Source: Labia minor (Eukaryota > Arthropoda > Insecta > Dermaptera > Spongiphoridae). From it: a DNA stretch of 64,000 nucleotides. Of the stretch, positions 20,870 to 32,884 are shown in pieces. The notes under the pieces were generated by a model. That model had not been told where the DNA came from, did not search any database, and saw nothing but the letters and a program-made list of their open reading frames with translations. Numbering within the stretch: the stretch's first letter is position 1; the number at the start of each line of letters is the position of its first letter. Location of the stretch: contig OY720346.1 of the NCBI GenBank assembly GCA_963082975.1, positions 22,500,720 through 22,564,719 on the forward strand, in the 5' to 3' direction. Position numbers and translations under genes: made by a program.

Positions 20870-22565
20870 ATTCAATACATGTTTCATTAGAAAATCATCC
20901 TCACTTCGTTTTTAAATTATATACAGATTAATAATAAATAAATAAAAAAAAAAAAATAAATAAACATATTTATGACTAAAGATTGAATGAATAAGTTCAT
21001 TTCTCTATTAAGTCGTTTAAATAAATTTCAAATTAAAAACAATGGAATATAGGGAGAAAATGTGCAAAAGTTAATTTTAATTTGACCATAAGTTAATCTT
21101 ATGGTTGGTGCCTTGTTTTAAAATTATTGATATACATATATGTATATATATATATATCAGAGTTGATTAAAAGAGTTATTGCAATTATTTTCAATTTTTT
21201 TTATTTGCATTTTATTCTTAATTTATTTTTTTACTCATGATATCTTTCAAGTTTTCTAATATATTTATAATAAAAAATTATTATTTTAATTTAAAATAGC
21301 CTTTTATTATTATTATTACTAATGTTTGGGTTTAGAAAACTTTTTAGCCACTACATTATTATATTTTTATAGAAAATTTTTTATAATTTTTTTTTTGATA
21401 TGGTCTTAATAACTTTAATAATAATAAGAAGAAGAATAAAAATAATTCAATATAAGTATTTATTTGTTTATCAAGCACTTTGAAGTTATTTAGCTCAAAT
21501 ATTTTTGGTTACAGCAACTACTTTCCTCCAGCCAATTACAAACTTAACTTCCTCCGTACAATTTCTATTAATCTTTTTATTGTTTCTCATTACGTTTATA
21601 GTCTACCCATTCATCTGTCATTGATTTTCCCTTATCATTTTTTTCAAACCCATTTGAGCCTTGTGTCCCGCCAATCGTAATCTCCACGAATTCATGAATC
21701 TAACTATATTTTTTTTAAAAGCTTAATTCAAAATGTTTGCCATTTTTAAATAATTTATGTATTACATGTTCGATAAAAAAATAAAAATATTTTGAAAACA
21801 ATCACCCATTAAACAATAAAATTATGAAATATATGAAAAATGAACTATAATTGTAATGAAAATTTGTTTAAAAATTATTTTATAAAGTAATAACAAAATT
21901 AAATATTGATTTGATAAAATTTATTAGATAAAATTTCAATAAATATTTTATAGCGAATAGTCAAATTTAAATTTATAATATACTTGCATCATTCTTATCT
22001 AAAATATAAAATTCTTCAGCGAAATTAAACAAAAATAATTAATTATTAAATTACAATTTTTTTGTTTTTTGATACTATTCTTTGTATTTATAAATTTTTC
22101 AAAACATTGTTTTTGTTTACATTCTTTTTATATAGAATTGCTAATTGGAAAACTTTTGCAATCAATTTTTTTAGTAAAATAAAAATAAAAATAAACCAGT
22201 GTTTTTTGAGTATATTTGTTCTAAAAATAATTTCAATCAGATGAAACCTTTGATATATAAAATGACAGAGAACAGATGAACAGGCCTTATCTCCATAGAT
22301 TATAGATAGATTATCAACCTTAATTATTTATTAAAAATTTTCACTTCTAAACAAATTTTAATAAAAACAGATATTTAGTTTGTAAAATATGATCATTGAA
22401 AAATATTTTTTTTAAATTACTCTTAAGAATCAGAATTATTTTTATATTCAGTTCAAATATGATAACTAAATAACATAAAGATCTTATTAAAATATTATAT
22501 TAAAATATTGTGGACATATTAATTAAATGTATATAAAATTAAACTTTATAATAATAAATAATAAA
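20870..22565. other. AT-rich DNA downstream of the Sox coding region
   Basis: Either 3' flank or intron of the Sox gene. Mostly AT-rich; a slightly richer stretch at about 21500-21690 holds only a short frame without a domain. Nothing else recognised. Confidence 0.5.
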
Positions 22566-22569
22566 TCAT

Positions 22570-23800
22570 AAATAGATTTAATAGTTTGATCCTTGAAGGG
22601 AATGACGAGGCGAAGGATCCGGAAGAATTATGGGAAAAAATAAAAACAAATGTTAAAATGGCTGCTTCAAGTAGTATAGGTTTTAAGAATAACAAAAAGC
22701 GTAAAACATAGTTCGATGAGAAATGTTTAGAAGTAATAGAGATTAGAAAAAAAGCTAAATTATAATGGGTTAATAGTAAATGCGAAGTAGATAGATTGGA
22801 GTATATTAATAGTAGGAAAATAGTAACGAAAATCATTAGGAACAAAAAAAAGAGAAAGTCTAAAAAATAAAATATTAGAAATAGAAGAAAGTAACCGCAA
22901 CAAGAGTAGTAGAGATCTATACATGGGAATTAAAAATATTAAATCAAATATCAGAAACTTTCGAAATTCGGAATGGTTTAAAACAAGGAGACGCATTATC
23001 ACCAATTTTATTTAATTTAGTTCTGGAATATGTAATTAAACAAATTGGGGAAAAAACAAACGGAATCGAATTAAACAAAAAAATTCAAATGTTAGGTTAC
23101 GCAGACTACTTAAATATAATAGGAGATTCGGCAATTGCAATTAAAGATGGCGTAGAAAAATTAATCGAAGAAGGAAAAGAGGTGGGCCTGGAAATAAATA
23201 TTTCTAAGACAAAGTATTTAGTAACAGAGAGGAATAGTTTTAACACACAAAGTCTTAACATACAAAATGTAGAATTTGAAAATGTAGAAAAATTTAAATA
23301 CTTAGGTTCTGTGATAACGAAAGATAATAATATTCGAGATGAGTTTAAAGCGAGGTTACAATCGGGAAACGCCTGTTATCATGCAATAAAGGGACTTATC
23401 GCATCAAAATTATTATCAATGGGATAAAAGTTAAAATATATAAAACAATTATTTTACCGGTTATATGTATGTGAGGCATGGTCTATGACTTTAGGTGACG
23501 AGAGTAAATTTAGAGTATTTGAGAATAGGATTCTGCGAAGCATTTATGGGCCAAAGAAAGATGAGGTCACCGGGGAATGACGAAGATTGCATAACGAGGA
23601 ATTGCATGACCTCTATGCATCTCCAGATATAGTTAGAATAATAAAATCGAGAAGGGTACGGTGGGCAGGACACGTGGCTAGAATGGGAGAGGATAGGGAC
23701 TGGAAGGTTGTGGCTCTGAATAGGAATACTTGAAGGGGTGTGGTTGCTGCGGCCAAGAACTTTCGAGTTCCGAAGAGTCACAGAGATAGATTAATAAAAT
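22570..23800 (+). pseudogene. Non-LTR retrotransposon (LINE family A), defective copy
   Basis: Plus-strand pieces of an APE-type LINE polyprotein. The linker region before RT is degraded (PEELWEKIKTNVKMAA ... FDEKCLEVIEIRKKAK). RT follows: FEIRNGLKQGDALSPILFNL, then GYADYLNIIGDSAIAIKDG, where the catalytic YADD has become YADY, then EKFKYLGSVITKDNNI. The 3' end is frameshifted (KMRSP, RVRWAGHVARM-type region at about 23560-23690). Part of RT is deleted near 22925. The longest uninterrupted piece is 112 codons (23089-23427). No active machinery. Confidence 0.85.
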
Positions 23801-23893
23801 ATAAACAACATTAACCAAGCTGGTGCAGATCGGTAAATGATCTAAATATAGAGCCTTAATAAAAAAAGAATTTTCATTTAAAGAATGTAACAT

Positions 23894-24246
23894 ATTGATT
23901 GAATTAATGAAAAGAGACCACGATACTTTTATTTATTTATAATTAAACAAAAATCAAAAAAATATATATTAATATTCATAAAAGATATATTTAGGTAATC
24001 AATAAACAATTTCATACCTGTACCACCTTGATTGCTGATGTATATTTTATTAATATAAAGTTTCATTATTTAAATTTAATTAAATACATTTTTTTATTTT
24101 TAATATATGCTCAAGATTATTTTCATTTATGTTTTTACAATATTATAAAATTTGAACATTAATATATACATTATATATTTTTTTGATTTTTGTTTAATTA
24201 TAAATAAATAAAAGTATACCATTGTATTTTATTAATTCAATCAATT
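23894..24246. repeat. Long inverted repeat (arms about 75-100 bp)
   Basis: ATTGATTGAATTAAT, CTTTTATTTATTTATAATTA and AACAAAAATCAAAAAAATAT (23894-23970) recur as reverse complement at 24172-24246, with weaker extension inward to about 23990 and 24140. The spacer is about 150-200 bp and AT-rich. This is the architecture of a foldback or miniature inverted-repeat element; no transposase. It lies about 95 bp past the LINE A copy. Confidence 0.75.
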
Positions 24247-24735
24247 CATCTCTATTCCTTTAACAAAAATACTTTTCTATTAAGAATATAAAATTTTAAT
24301 GTTTATTGATTACAGACATATTTTTAATGAAAAATTTTCTATGACATATATACGATATATTTATTTATTATTGTCACATCCATATAAATAAATATTTTAT
24401 TTTAACAAATAAATATAAAAAAAATCATCATTCATTAAAGTAATTATAGTATATTATATAAAATATTATTATATCATTACAATATAATAATTGATAAGAT
24501 AGAAAATTTGAATAGTAATTCATATATACTATTGAATCTGCCCTCCTCCCTTCATCATACTTTCCGTCCTGGATAATTGTCATATTTGAATACAATAAAC
24601 AATTTCTGATATAGTAATTTCTCTTTTATTATTTTAATATATAATATTCCTTCCAAATATCAAATAAATATTAATTTTTTAATGTTTTAATATTAAATTA
24701 ATCTTTAATATAAGATAGTATAGAATCTATATGTA

Positions 24736-25235
24736 CGAGGGCAGGTCAATAAATCCGTGACATTTTGAATTTCCCGTCTCTCAAATGAAATTGCAACACT
24801 GCTTTTGTCAGCAGGGAACGCTCAGCTGGCTCCTATCGAAAATTGGACCAGCTGGGTCTTTTAGTTTTTGTTTGACATTCATTAATAACAGACTACCTCG
24901 TAATTTGAAAAGAAAATGGAAAAAAGTGAATTTCCATCAAAATCTATGAATTGGGATACGAATTGTTCTCTCATCTGCCCTATTCCCCGGATTTAACACG
25001 GAGTAACTATTTCTTGTTTAAAAATCTGAAGAAATGGCTCGGAGGAAAGAGATTTGATTCCAACGATGAAATCATTTCACAAACAGCTCTATTTTGAAGT
25101 CCTCGACAAATATTATTTTTTGTAAGAGATAAATAAATTGGAGAAACGTTGAACGAAATGTAAGAAGACTACGTAGAAAAATATAATTATTTTTTATCCA
25201 AAAACCTGTGTCAAGAACTTATTGATCTGCCCTCG
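24736..25235 (+). mobile_element. mariner-like element, 500-bp deletion derivative
   Basis: The left end CGAGGGCAGGTCAATAAATC and the right end ATTGATCTGCCCTCG are inverted and flanked by TA. Inside, a possible start region (MEKSEF) near 24915 is fused to the C-terminal transposase part (CPYSPDL, SNYFLFKNLKKWLGGKRF) with later stops. It is a non-autonomous copy from a different mariner subfamily than the one at 12901-13400, judged by its termini. Confidence 0.85.
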
Positions 25236-25624
25236 TATGTCTTTCAGATTTAAAAAATTAGCCAAAAGATTTATATTAAATTTATTAAATAAGAAAAAAT
25301 GTTAATAAATAATTATTTTTTCCCTCAATATATGTACATATAAAATAAAAAAAACCTTCACATTAACAAATTCTATCGCATATCAAAAGATAATATCTAA
25401 GTACTTCCGGAATTATTTAATTTGTCATTGTATTATTATTTTATATATATTTGTATATATAGAGATATAAATATAATAATAATAAAACGATACAATAGTA
25501 ATGTATTTTTTTATAATAAAGTTAAATATTAAAAATATTTTTTTTTAAAAATCACTTTTTAAACATATACTTACATGATTATAAAATATATTTTATAATT
25601 TAATTTATTTTTTTCTTTTTTCAG

Positions 25625-25682
25625 AGATGATCATATATGGATAGCACAGAATTTTCCCAACTTCGTCCAGCGGAATCATTAA
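25625..25682 (+). CDS. Candidate terminal exon of the Sox gene
   Basis: The acceptor TTCTTTTTTCAG ends at 25624. If joined to the donor at 20856, the split codon AG|A stays Arg. The frame then stays open for 18 further codons (DDHIWIAQNFPNFVQRNH) to a TAA at 25680-25682. Phase compatibility, a strong pyrimidine tract and a non-AT-biased short exon support it. The 4.77-kb intron would contain a LINE copy, an inverted repeat and a mariner derivative. Chance agreement cannot be excluded. Confidence 0.35.
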
Positions 25683-25689
25683 TTTAAAA

Positions 25690-28200
25690 GAAGTTAAATA
25701 CTGATAGGTATATAGGGTAAGGTTGCTATCGATGGGGGGCTTAAAGAAAATTCGTTTTCAAATCCATGGATAATGTAATTTATATATGTTGATGCAATAG
25801 AAAATTATATATATTTTTTCACTATACTTGTCACAGAAGTAATTAATATTTAATGTTTATAAGATATTTGGAAAATATAAAAAAACTTGATATTGGCCCA
25901 ATTAAGACAACTGGTTTCTTAAATTGGGCCTTATATTCCTCCCTCCACTCCAAGGGAAAAACAAGAACTGAAGGCCTAACCTTGTCGTTACAATATGAAT
26001 TTATAATTAATAGGCTATTATTATTAATTAAATTGTGAATTAATTATTCATTTAATTATTAAACTTTAAATATGGATTTAAACTAAATAATTTATGTTGA
26101 TTTTCGCTTAGCAAGTCTCAGTTAACGGCAAATAACTTTATATTGTGAATTTGACAAAATACGCACAATTGATTGAACCTTAACATATTTCCTGCATATA
26201 TTCATTCTTTAGTAAGTGCTTTCGTTTCATTTATTAAAAGAAAGAAGATAAAATTTTACTTTCAATCACAATTTCTTTCTATCTACTTGAAACACCTCCA
26301 AACTAAAATGGCAATCTTTTGACAACACTTATCGACCATTAGAAATAGGCAATGTCTAGATCTACTGAGAAATTAAGAAAGCCCATTTAAGGAGCCGTCG
26401 ATAGGAACATTACTCTAAGTAATCAAATGTAGAATAATTCTTCACATAATAAGTCTTCATAATAATTCATTAAAATAAAATGAGATTAATATAACAAAAT
26501 TAATTTCAATATTTGCAAAAAAAAATTCTAAAAATATAGATTCTAGATTTATTTAGATTATAAATTATTTTTGTTTAAAAAGCTTTAGTAAATTATAATA
26601 ATTTAATTTCATAATTTAAGATTGTGCTCAATATTTGTAAAAAATTGCACAGAATTACACTTATTTTAATAAATATATAATATATATACCAGTTATGAAT
26701 CATAAAAGATGATAAATAAATATACCTACCTACATGCATTTTATTTTTACAATTGAAAAACAGAAATAAATATTAAATCAATATATATATTTAGATAAAG
26801 ATACTCGAATTTAGATCTATCTTTCTACTCGTATATACATATAAATATATATAATTTAAAAAAATAATATTTATTATATTTTATCAATATTATTTATATT
26901 CTAGAAAGTTCCTATATGTAATGTTCCTAATGATTTATAATTTTTCACTATTTTTATAATAAAAATAAATGTTTTATTATTATATTTTTAAAAATAAGAA
27001 AGATATTTTACATTCAATAAAGTTCTTTTGACTTATTATATTTGTTTTAATTTTAACAAGATTTAATATATTTATATTTTAAAAATAAGAATAATTTATT
27101 GATTATTTTTTTTCATATTGTCATTTTGTATATTCAATAAATTGCTTCAATTATTTTTTTTTTAATATAAATTTCACTTTATTTTTCAAATATAAATAAT
27201 TCACTTGAAACTTCGTGGTATTAATTTTACTTAATTTATCTTATCAGTGTAAATTGTATCATAATCATTTTAAAGGTGATATTATAATGATAGTAAAAAT
27301 AAATAAATAAAAATTATTCATTATAATATATTTTCTATTCCCAACTTTTCAAGTTTATCTTGAACTATTAAATTTGTCACGTTAAGATTTATTTTTTCGC
27401 CCCTCTTTTTGTTCACCCTCCTATATATATATATATCTACATATCTACAAATATGAATATATTATAGTAAAGTAGCAAGAATAAATAAAATCAGCTAACA
27501 AGCAACAGAAGAACGACAACATGTCAAAATAAATCTCTCTACACCTTTACTTAAATATTTTTTTAAGCTTTTTCTAATAAATAAAGCCAGAAAAGAATTT
27601 TTCAAATAACTATATATACTTATTTATAGGCGTGTGTGTGTGTGTGTGTGATTTTAAGCAAACAAGTTGGGATAAACATTTAGATAATAAATCTAATATA
27701 AAAAGAATTTTTAATGGAATCATATGTTATAAAGATATATGGAGATAAATCAACAGAAATATATTTTTGAATATCATGCAGGCAGGGTTAGAAAACTTTT
27801 AAGTAGTTTTATCTTATTATTTATTTTTTTTTTTTACAGTATGATTTTTTTATTTTAATGAGAGAAAAAATAACTCATTTTATATAATGAATAACTAAAC
27901 TAAGACAAATATATATAATATTTTACAGAATATATCTATAATCAATTTTTTATAAAAAGTTAAATGAAATTGGACAGTCATTGAGCATTTTCAGAAATTT
28001 TCTCATATATATTATTTTGTCTAATCTACTAGTCGCTAACAGTTGTGCTCAATAGCTTTAAGGAAGTTCAAATTTTTTCCCCAGGCGATATTACAAAAAA
28101 AAAAAAAAAAGAAAAAATTGATTTCCAAATATGAAATTGTTGTAGTTTGACTGTGTTAATAAAAATCTTAATTTTTTTGGCCACCGCCCTATTTTATTTA
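25690..28200. other. AT-rich DNA, no gene
   Basis: Mostly low-complexity AT with a (GT)n tract at about 27630-27650. An island at about 25880-26000 contains the inverted pair GGCCCAATTAAGA/TTCTTAAATTGGGCC. A richer stretch at about 26280-26420 has no recognisable feature. Confidence 0.5.
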
Positions 28201-28204
28201 TTTA

Positions 28205-28620
28205 TTTTTTTGGTGTTTGATTCGACGATGTCGTGGATGTCGACGTCGCCGTCAATCCCACCCCCACGACGCCTCACCACCAACCCAGTCAGCTCTCTAT
28301 TCTATCCGTTATCAGCAGCAGAGCTCAACGTTCTTTTAATATCTGTCAAATGCACACTGAATTTAAAGAGCGGCTTTCGAAAGAGGGCCTTTGTGTTTGT
28401 TATCCCTTCAAACCTGTCGTCGAGGAAAAAGAATGAAACCTGGTGCAAAATACAAGGACGACATTTCGATTAGGTCCCACTGCCGGCACTCCACTTCAGC
28501 TTTTTTTCGATGGTTGCAATCCCCTCGACTTATCAGATTTATATCTCCACGAAGAATGCAATTGGCAATAGCTACGTCAAACTAGCCTTTAACAAATACA
28601 AGTCTAAAGTTCATTTCCCG
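28205..28620. promoter_or_regulatory. GC-rich island, unclassified
   Basis: About 400 bp with CpG-rich GTCGTGGATGTCGACGTCGC followed by C-rich sequence. Frames of 64-108 codons overlap in three plus-strand phases without any domain, and none has convincing splice context. It could be a non-coding exon, an enhancer or a decayed gene. I see no basis for a product. Confidence 0.3.
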
Positions 28621-29186
28621 ACATTTTTTTATTTTCTTGAATGATATTTAAATTGTTTTTTTTTTCTCCTTAACGATTTTATAAACAATTTTAAAATAAT
28701 AAATATAATTATTATTATTTTTATAAATTTTATTAATATTATTATTATTAATATTATATACTAACTGATCAGCCCACCTTCATTGATCTTACTGTGGTAA
28801 TCTGGAGGTTGTACTACACTAAACCCAATTTTAACGTTAAAGGTATTCTAAAGTAATAACGCATTTAAGATGCCATAATAATATTGCTTGGATACTCTAC
28901 AGAAACTTTTTCAATAAAATCATAACACGGTAAGTTTCATTTTTCATGTTTTTATATTTTTATCGTAATTTTCTGAGAAATCGCTCGAGAAATTGGGATT
29001 GTGATGTCAAAGTTACGATAAATTACTCTTAAATATCAGCAAGATTTATCCATTTAGAGGTACCCTGGGAATTTTCAAAAATAATTTTTTCGAATAAAAC
29101 GTTCAGATATTGCAAATAGTAATAAAAAATTATTAAAGATAATTATAACCAAAATTAATAATATTGCGGAACAAAAATATAATAAG

Positions 29187-29640
29187 TTGACCTGTGGCCA
29201 GGTCCAAACCGACCGACGGTTTGAAGTAAATTAATTTCCAACTACAGAAACAATTTCAAATAATTTTAATATATCTATTAATGTAATAAAAAACAGATAG
29301 GGATATAACAGAAATATTTTTAATTTTATTTTATTTATAATATATATGTAAGACCAGGCTGTGACGTCATGAATGGCTGGATGTCGTCATATAATTTTAA
29401 ATTAAGAAAAAACTAATAAAGATGATTTTTCTCGAGGATAAAACCAATACAAAGTGCATGATTTGTGGAGATATATAAAAAAATCTCCTCATGTGAAATT
29501 TGGTGTGAAAATAACCCTTCCCTTCCTATCGTCGATCGCTAATACTACCGCTTCCGGTTTCCGGATTTGCACCAAAAGTTGATCAATTCATCATACTGAT
29601 GCATTAAGTAAATATACCAAATTTAACAGATTTTATTCAT
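29187..29640 (-). repeat. Dispersed repeat family R, copy 1
   Basis: Reverse-complement relative of 63015-63710. Shared landmarks are GTTGACCTGTGGCCAGGTCC, AAGACCAGGCTGTGACGTCA, TTTCTCGAGGATAAAACCAA, TCCTCATGTGAAATTTGG and CTATCGTCGATCGCTAATAC. It ends at TTAAGTAAATATACCAAATTT. Non-coding. Confidence 0.75.
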
Positions 29641-29689
29641 AACATATTGTTTATTTACCAAGTCATACTAAATATATAGGGACCCTTGG

Positions 29690-29880
29690 GTTGCGCTTGT
29701 AGGGTTGTGGCTTCTCTTTGAATTCAATGAAGCATCCCGAAAGCCAAAAGGGGGTGGCTGTCTTTCTGTTTCACTTTGTTGGTTTTTCCACTCCTTTTTT
29801 CAAGTACTGTGACGACGTCTCCGTCGCACTTAGGCAAATCATAAATCAAACCACCCTCGATGGCAACCAATAGGCGTCTT
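29690..29880. promoter_or_regulatory. GC-richer island, candidate regulatory DNA
   Basis: Non-repetitive 190-bp stretch (for example GACGACGTCTCCGTCGCACTT near 29811) next to family R. It has no frame of interest. Tentative. Confidence 0.25.
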
Positions 29881-30037
29881 ATTAAAAAAATATTTCCTCC
29901 TAAATAGGGTTGCTGATTCTCTTAGGGTCAGCGTTTTTTATTCAAGTCAACTCAACTAGGAGCAATAAAATGTTAATTTCATTCGATAATATATGTATTG
30001 TCTTTTCATGATATTATATGGATTATTTATTTTATTG

Positions 30038-30083
<46 letters not shown>

Positions 30084-30375
30084 TGGTAAAGAAAGACTTA
30101 CTAATTGATTTTATTTCTCCACTTAATACCTTTCATAATCAGATCAAGACGAAAACAATAGATATATTGGCAGATATATAGGTATATAAATATATAGATA
30201 GAGAATTAGTATAATTTTAAATATACACAGTGGAAAAATAACAAATATTTTCAAATCATCAATAATAACTCAAGTTTTGCACTTATCTTAAATATATAAT
30301 TAAATATATCATTTTCAAGATCATATTTTAATATTTTAATGACAAATTTGATTATATATGTTTATATTATTAGTA

Positions 30376-30860
30376 CTGTAGAATCTCGATAAGTTAAAGT
30401 CCAAGAGAAACACAAAATATTTTAAATTATAGGGGTTTTAAGTTAACAAGGGTCTATGTTAGGGATAGGTTAATAACAATTTTTTAAGGATAAATTCTCT
30501 AACCAGCCATTGGTGTCTTTAAAATTTTTGATTTTCAGCGAATTAGCGAAGTCTTCAGTTTTTTCTTTCAGTATGGGTCTACTAACACTGATGTTTTTGT
30601 TTCGACACTGTTTAAACCACGTAAACATTGTTCTAAATTAGGGAATTCGGCAATTTTTCGTTTTTTACATTGAAGAGTTTCTCCTCATTCTTGTTACTTC
30701 AAGATTTCAGCTTCTGAGGGCCAATACAGAGATTATTTATTTAAGTTATAGAGGTTGCGTATTTTAAGTTATTGAGGTTTTGGGCTGTGATGGGAAGGAA
30801 ACATATTATTTTTTGAAGTTATAGAGATTTTTAAGTAAGCGAGGTTTGAGGTTCTATTAT
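30376..30860 (-). mobile_element. pogo/Tigger-type element, deletion derivative
   Basis: The left end CTGTAGAATCTCGATAAGTT and the right end AAGCGAGG..GAGGTTCTAT are Tigger-like inverted termini, flanked by TA. The minus strand keeps part of a CENP-B-type helix-turn-helix: EFPNLEQC and, after a frameshift, FTWFKQCRNKNISVSRPIL and KNFKDTNGWLEN. The catalytic DDE half is missing. Extra terminus-like phrases (GTTATAGAGG, AAGTTATTGAGG) near the right end suggest internal duplication of the end. Confidence 0.8.
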
Positions 30861-30861
30861 A

Positions 30862-31330
30862 TATAGTAAATAAGTCGTCTGCGTAACCTAATATTTGAAT
30901 TTTTTTTTTGTTTAATTCGATCCCGTTTGTTTTTTCCCCAATTTGTCTAATTGCATATTCCAGAACTAAATTAAATAAAATTGGTGATAATGCGTCTCCT
31001 TGTTTTAACCCATTCCTAATTTCGAAAGTTTCAGACAATTGATTCCCGCATCTTACTCTTCCTTTACTTCCCACAAGACAAATTTGAATCATACGTACGA
31101 TTTTTTTTGGAATTCCCATTAAGTTCAAGATTTAAAAAAGTTTTTCCCGGTCTATTGAGTCATATTCTTTTGTAAAGTCTACAAACAATTGGTGAATAGA
31201 GATATTGAATTTGCGTTTATTTTCTAATATCTGATCTACAGTTGATCGGTTTGGCCTGAACCCGCACTGATATTCTCCTATGGTCGTAATTTCATTGAGA
31301 TAATATTCGAGAGAAAAATCCAAAAAAATG
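30862..31330 (-). pseudogene. LINE family A fragment (reverse transcriptase core)
   Basis: The minus strand reads GEYQCGFRPNRSTVDQI, FVDFTKEYDSIDREKLF, LMGIPKKIVRMIQICL, RNGLKQGDALSPILFNL and LGYADDL, so the catalytic YADD is preserved here. Two adjacent frames are needed because of a break at about 31130. The copy is cut at its 3' side by the abutting Tigger element. Confidence 0.88.
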
Positions 31331-31406
31331 CAATTGGGTGAGATTTAGGAGTAAATTATTATATTATCATATAATAAAATAAATATACTTATATACACAT
31401 ATAACA

Positions 31407-31409
<3 letters not shown>

Positions 31410-31437
<28 letters not shown>

Positions 31438-32250
31438 CTTTATTTTGAGAGAATAATACATTTTATATACAAATATATACATTTAGTACAAGATATAATC
31501 ATGGCCTTCGGCCTTGTGATGAAATGCTCTTTCACTATACATATATACATTCAATGAAATATCTTCGTTTCACCTTGAAAAAATCACAATTAGAAGCTTT
31601 AAAATCAAAAATTAACGATCAAAAATTAATATTTAGTAATTTAATAGTATTTCCAGGCCTTCCTACTATATTTGACAAGGCTCTGCCAATTCCCCCCTTC
31701 AAGATACTCTTTGAACTCCTCAAAGGTAAGTATTTCCCTGCCGAGTGCCCTGATTCTAAACTCCCTCAAGATGGGACATCTCGCAATGAAATGGAAAGTA
31801 TCCTCCTCCTCCGAAAGATTACACAATGAGAATATTTTGACTTGGACTCCGAAAGTATATTTATTTAAATATAAAACAATTCTCCTCGAATTTTCATCAA
31901 CCAACTCCTATTATTTACACTCATTTCTCCATTTTCATATTCAAATCTTTCTAATTGTTTATAAATTGTATGTCTTTCACTTTTGTTCACCCTCTTCATT
32001 AGATCACTTACTATTATTTTTTTCATTTCATTCAATATAAATTTTGAACTGATTTTACCATTAAGGATATCACTAATGTTAAGGTTACACTTTTCACACA
32101 AACTTTGCCAGTTCTTAAACCATGAAATCTTATTGTTTATAATTTCTTTTATTACTACAAATGGATATCTATTATGTGTCATTTTTAAACATTTTATTAT
32201 GTAATCCAAGTGCAATTTTAAAGTGTATATATAGAATTTTGTTTCCAAGT
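31410..32250 (-). pseudogene. LINE family B, C-terminal fragment with (ATT)n tail
   Basis: A minus-strand frame 32248-31865 (HLDYIIKCLKMTHNRYPF, SWFKNWQSLCEKCNL) continues after a frameshift into 31904-31641 (VKIFSLCNLSEEEDTFHFIA, RCPILREFRIRALG). The C..C....H....C pattern is the Cys/His motif found at the C-terminus of many LINE ORF2 proteins. The 3' end on this strand reads CAAAATAAAGATT and a run of (ATT)n (31411-31437), a typical microsatellite LINE tail. Family B is distinct from family A. Confidence 0.75.
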
Positions 32251-32884
32251 ATAATATATAATCGGGAGTATTCCTTGATAGATTAAAAAATTTTTTTGAT
32301 CAAGAATTTAAATGTTAACCTCATCATAACTCTTATATTCCCACATCTGGGCACCTAGCATATATTGAACGTGATACTGAATTAAAGATTTTTTATATAC
32401 ACATATAGATATTATTATTTGTTGTTAGTAATATTGTGCAAGAAGATATTATTAAAATTATGTCATGAATCAAAATTTCAATTCATATATTTAAGATTCT
32501 ATTCTTATATATATACTTTATCATGATTTTTTATAGATGGGTCTCTCTTAGAAAGTCATGATAGATTATTTATATTTTTATTATAAATGAAATATATTCG
32601 ATAATTAAAATAAATAATGTGATTTTTTATTTTATGTTAAATTATAAATAACACAAAACACCGTTCAACACTCTAAATTATTCAAGATCAACTAAAAGTC
32701 AACTTGTTTTGAAAAAAGACATCGCTAAATAAAAATATTACAAGAATGTAACAATAATTAATTTTTAATTACATCTTCACAAATATAGTAATGGAAATTA
32801 AAATTATTCTGAACTGACAGTATTTAGTTGTAATATTTAGGAAGCCATTTCGAAAATCATTTATTAAAATTAATTATATTACTA

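Noticed and set aside
28147-28585. Overlapping frames of 64-108 codons
   Set aside because: Three phases are open in the same DNA and none contains a domain; not supported as a gene.
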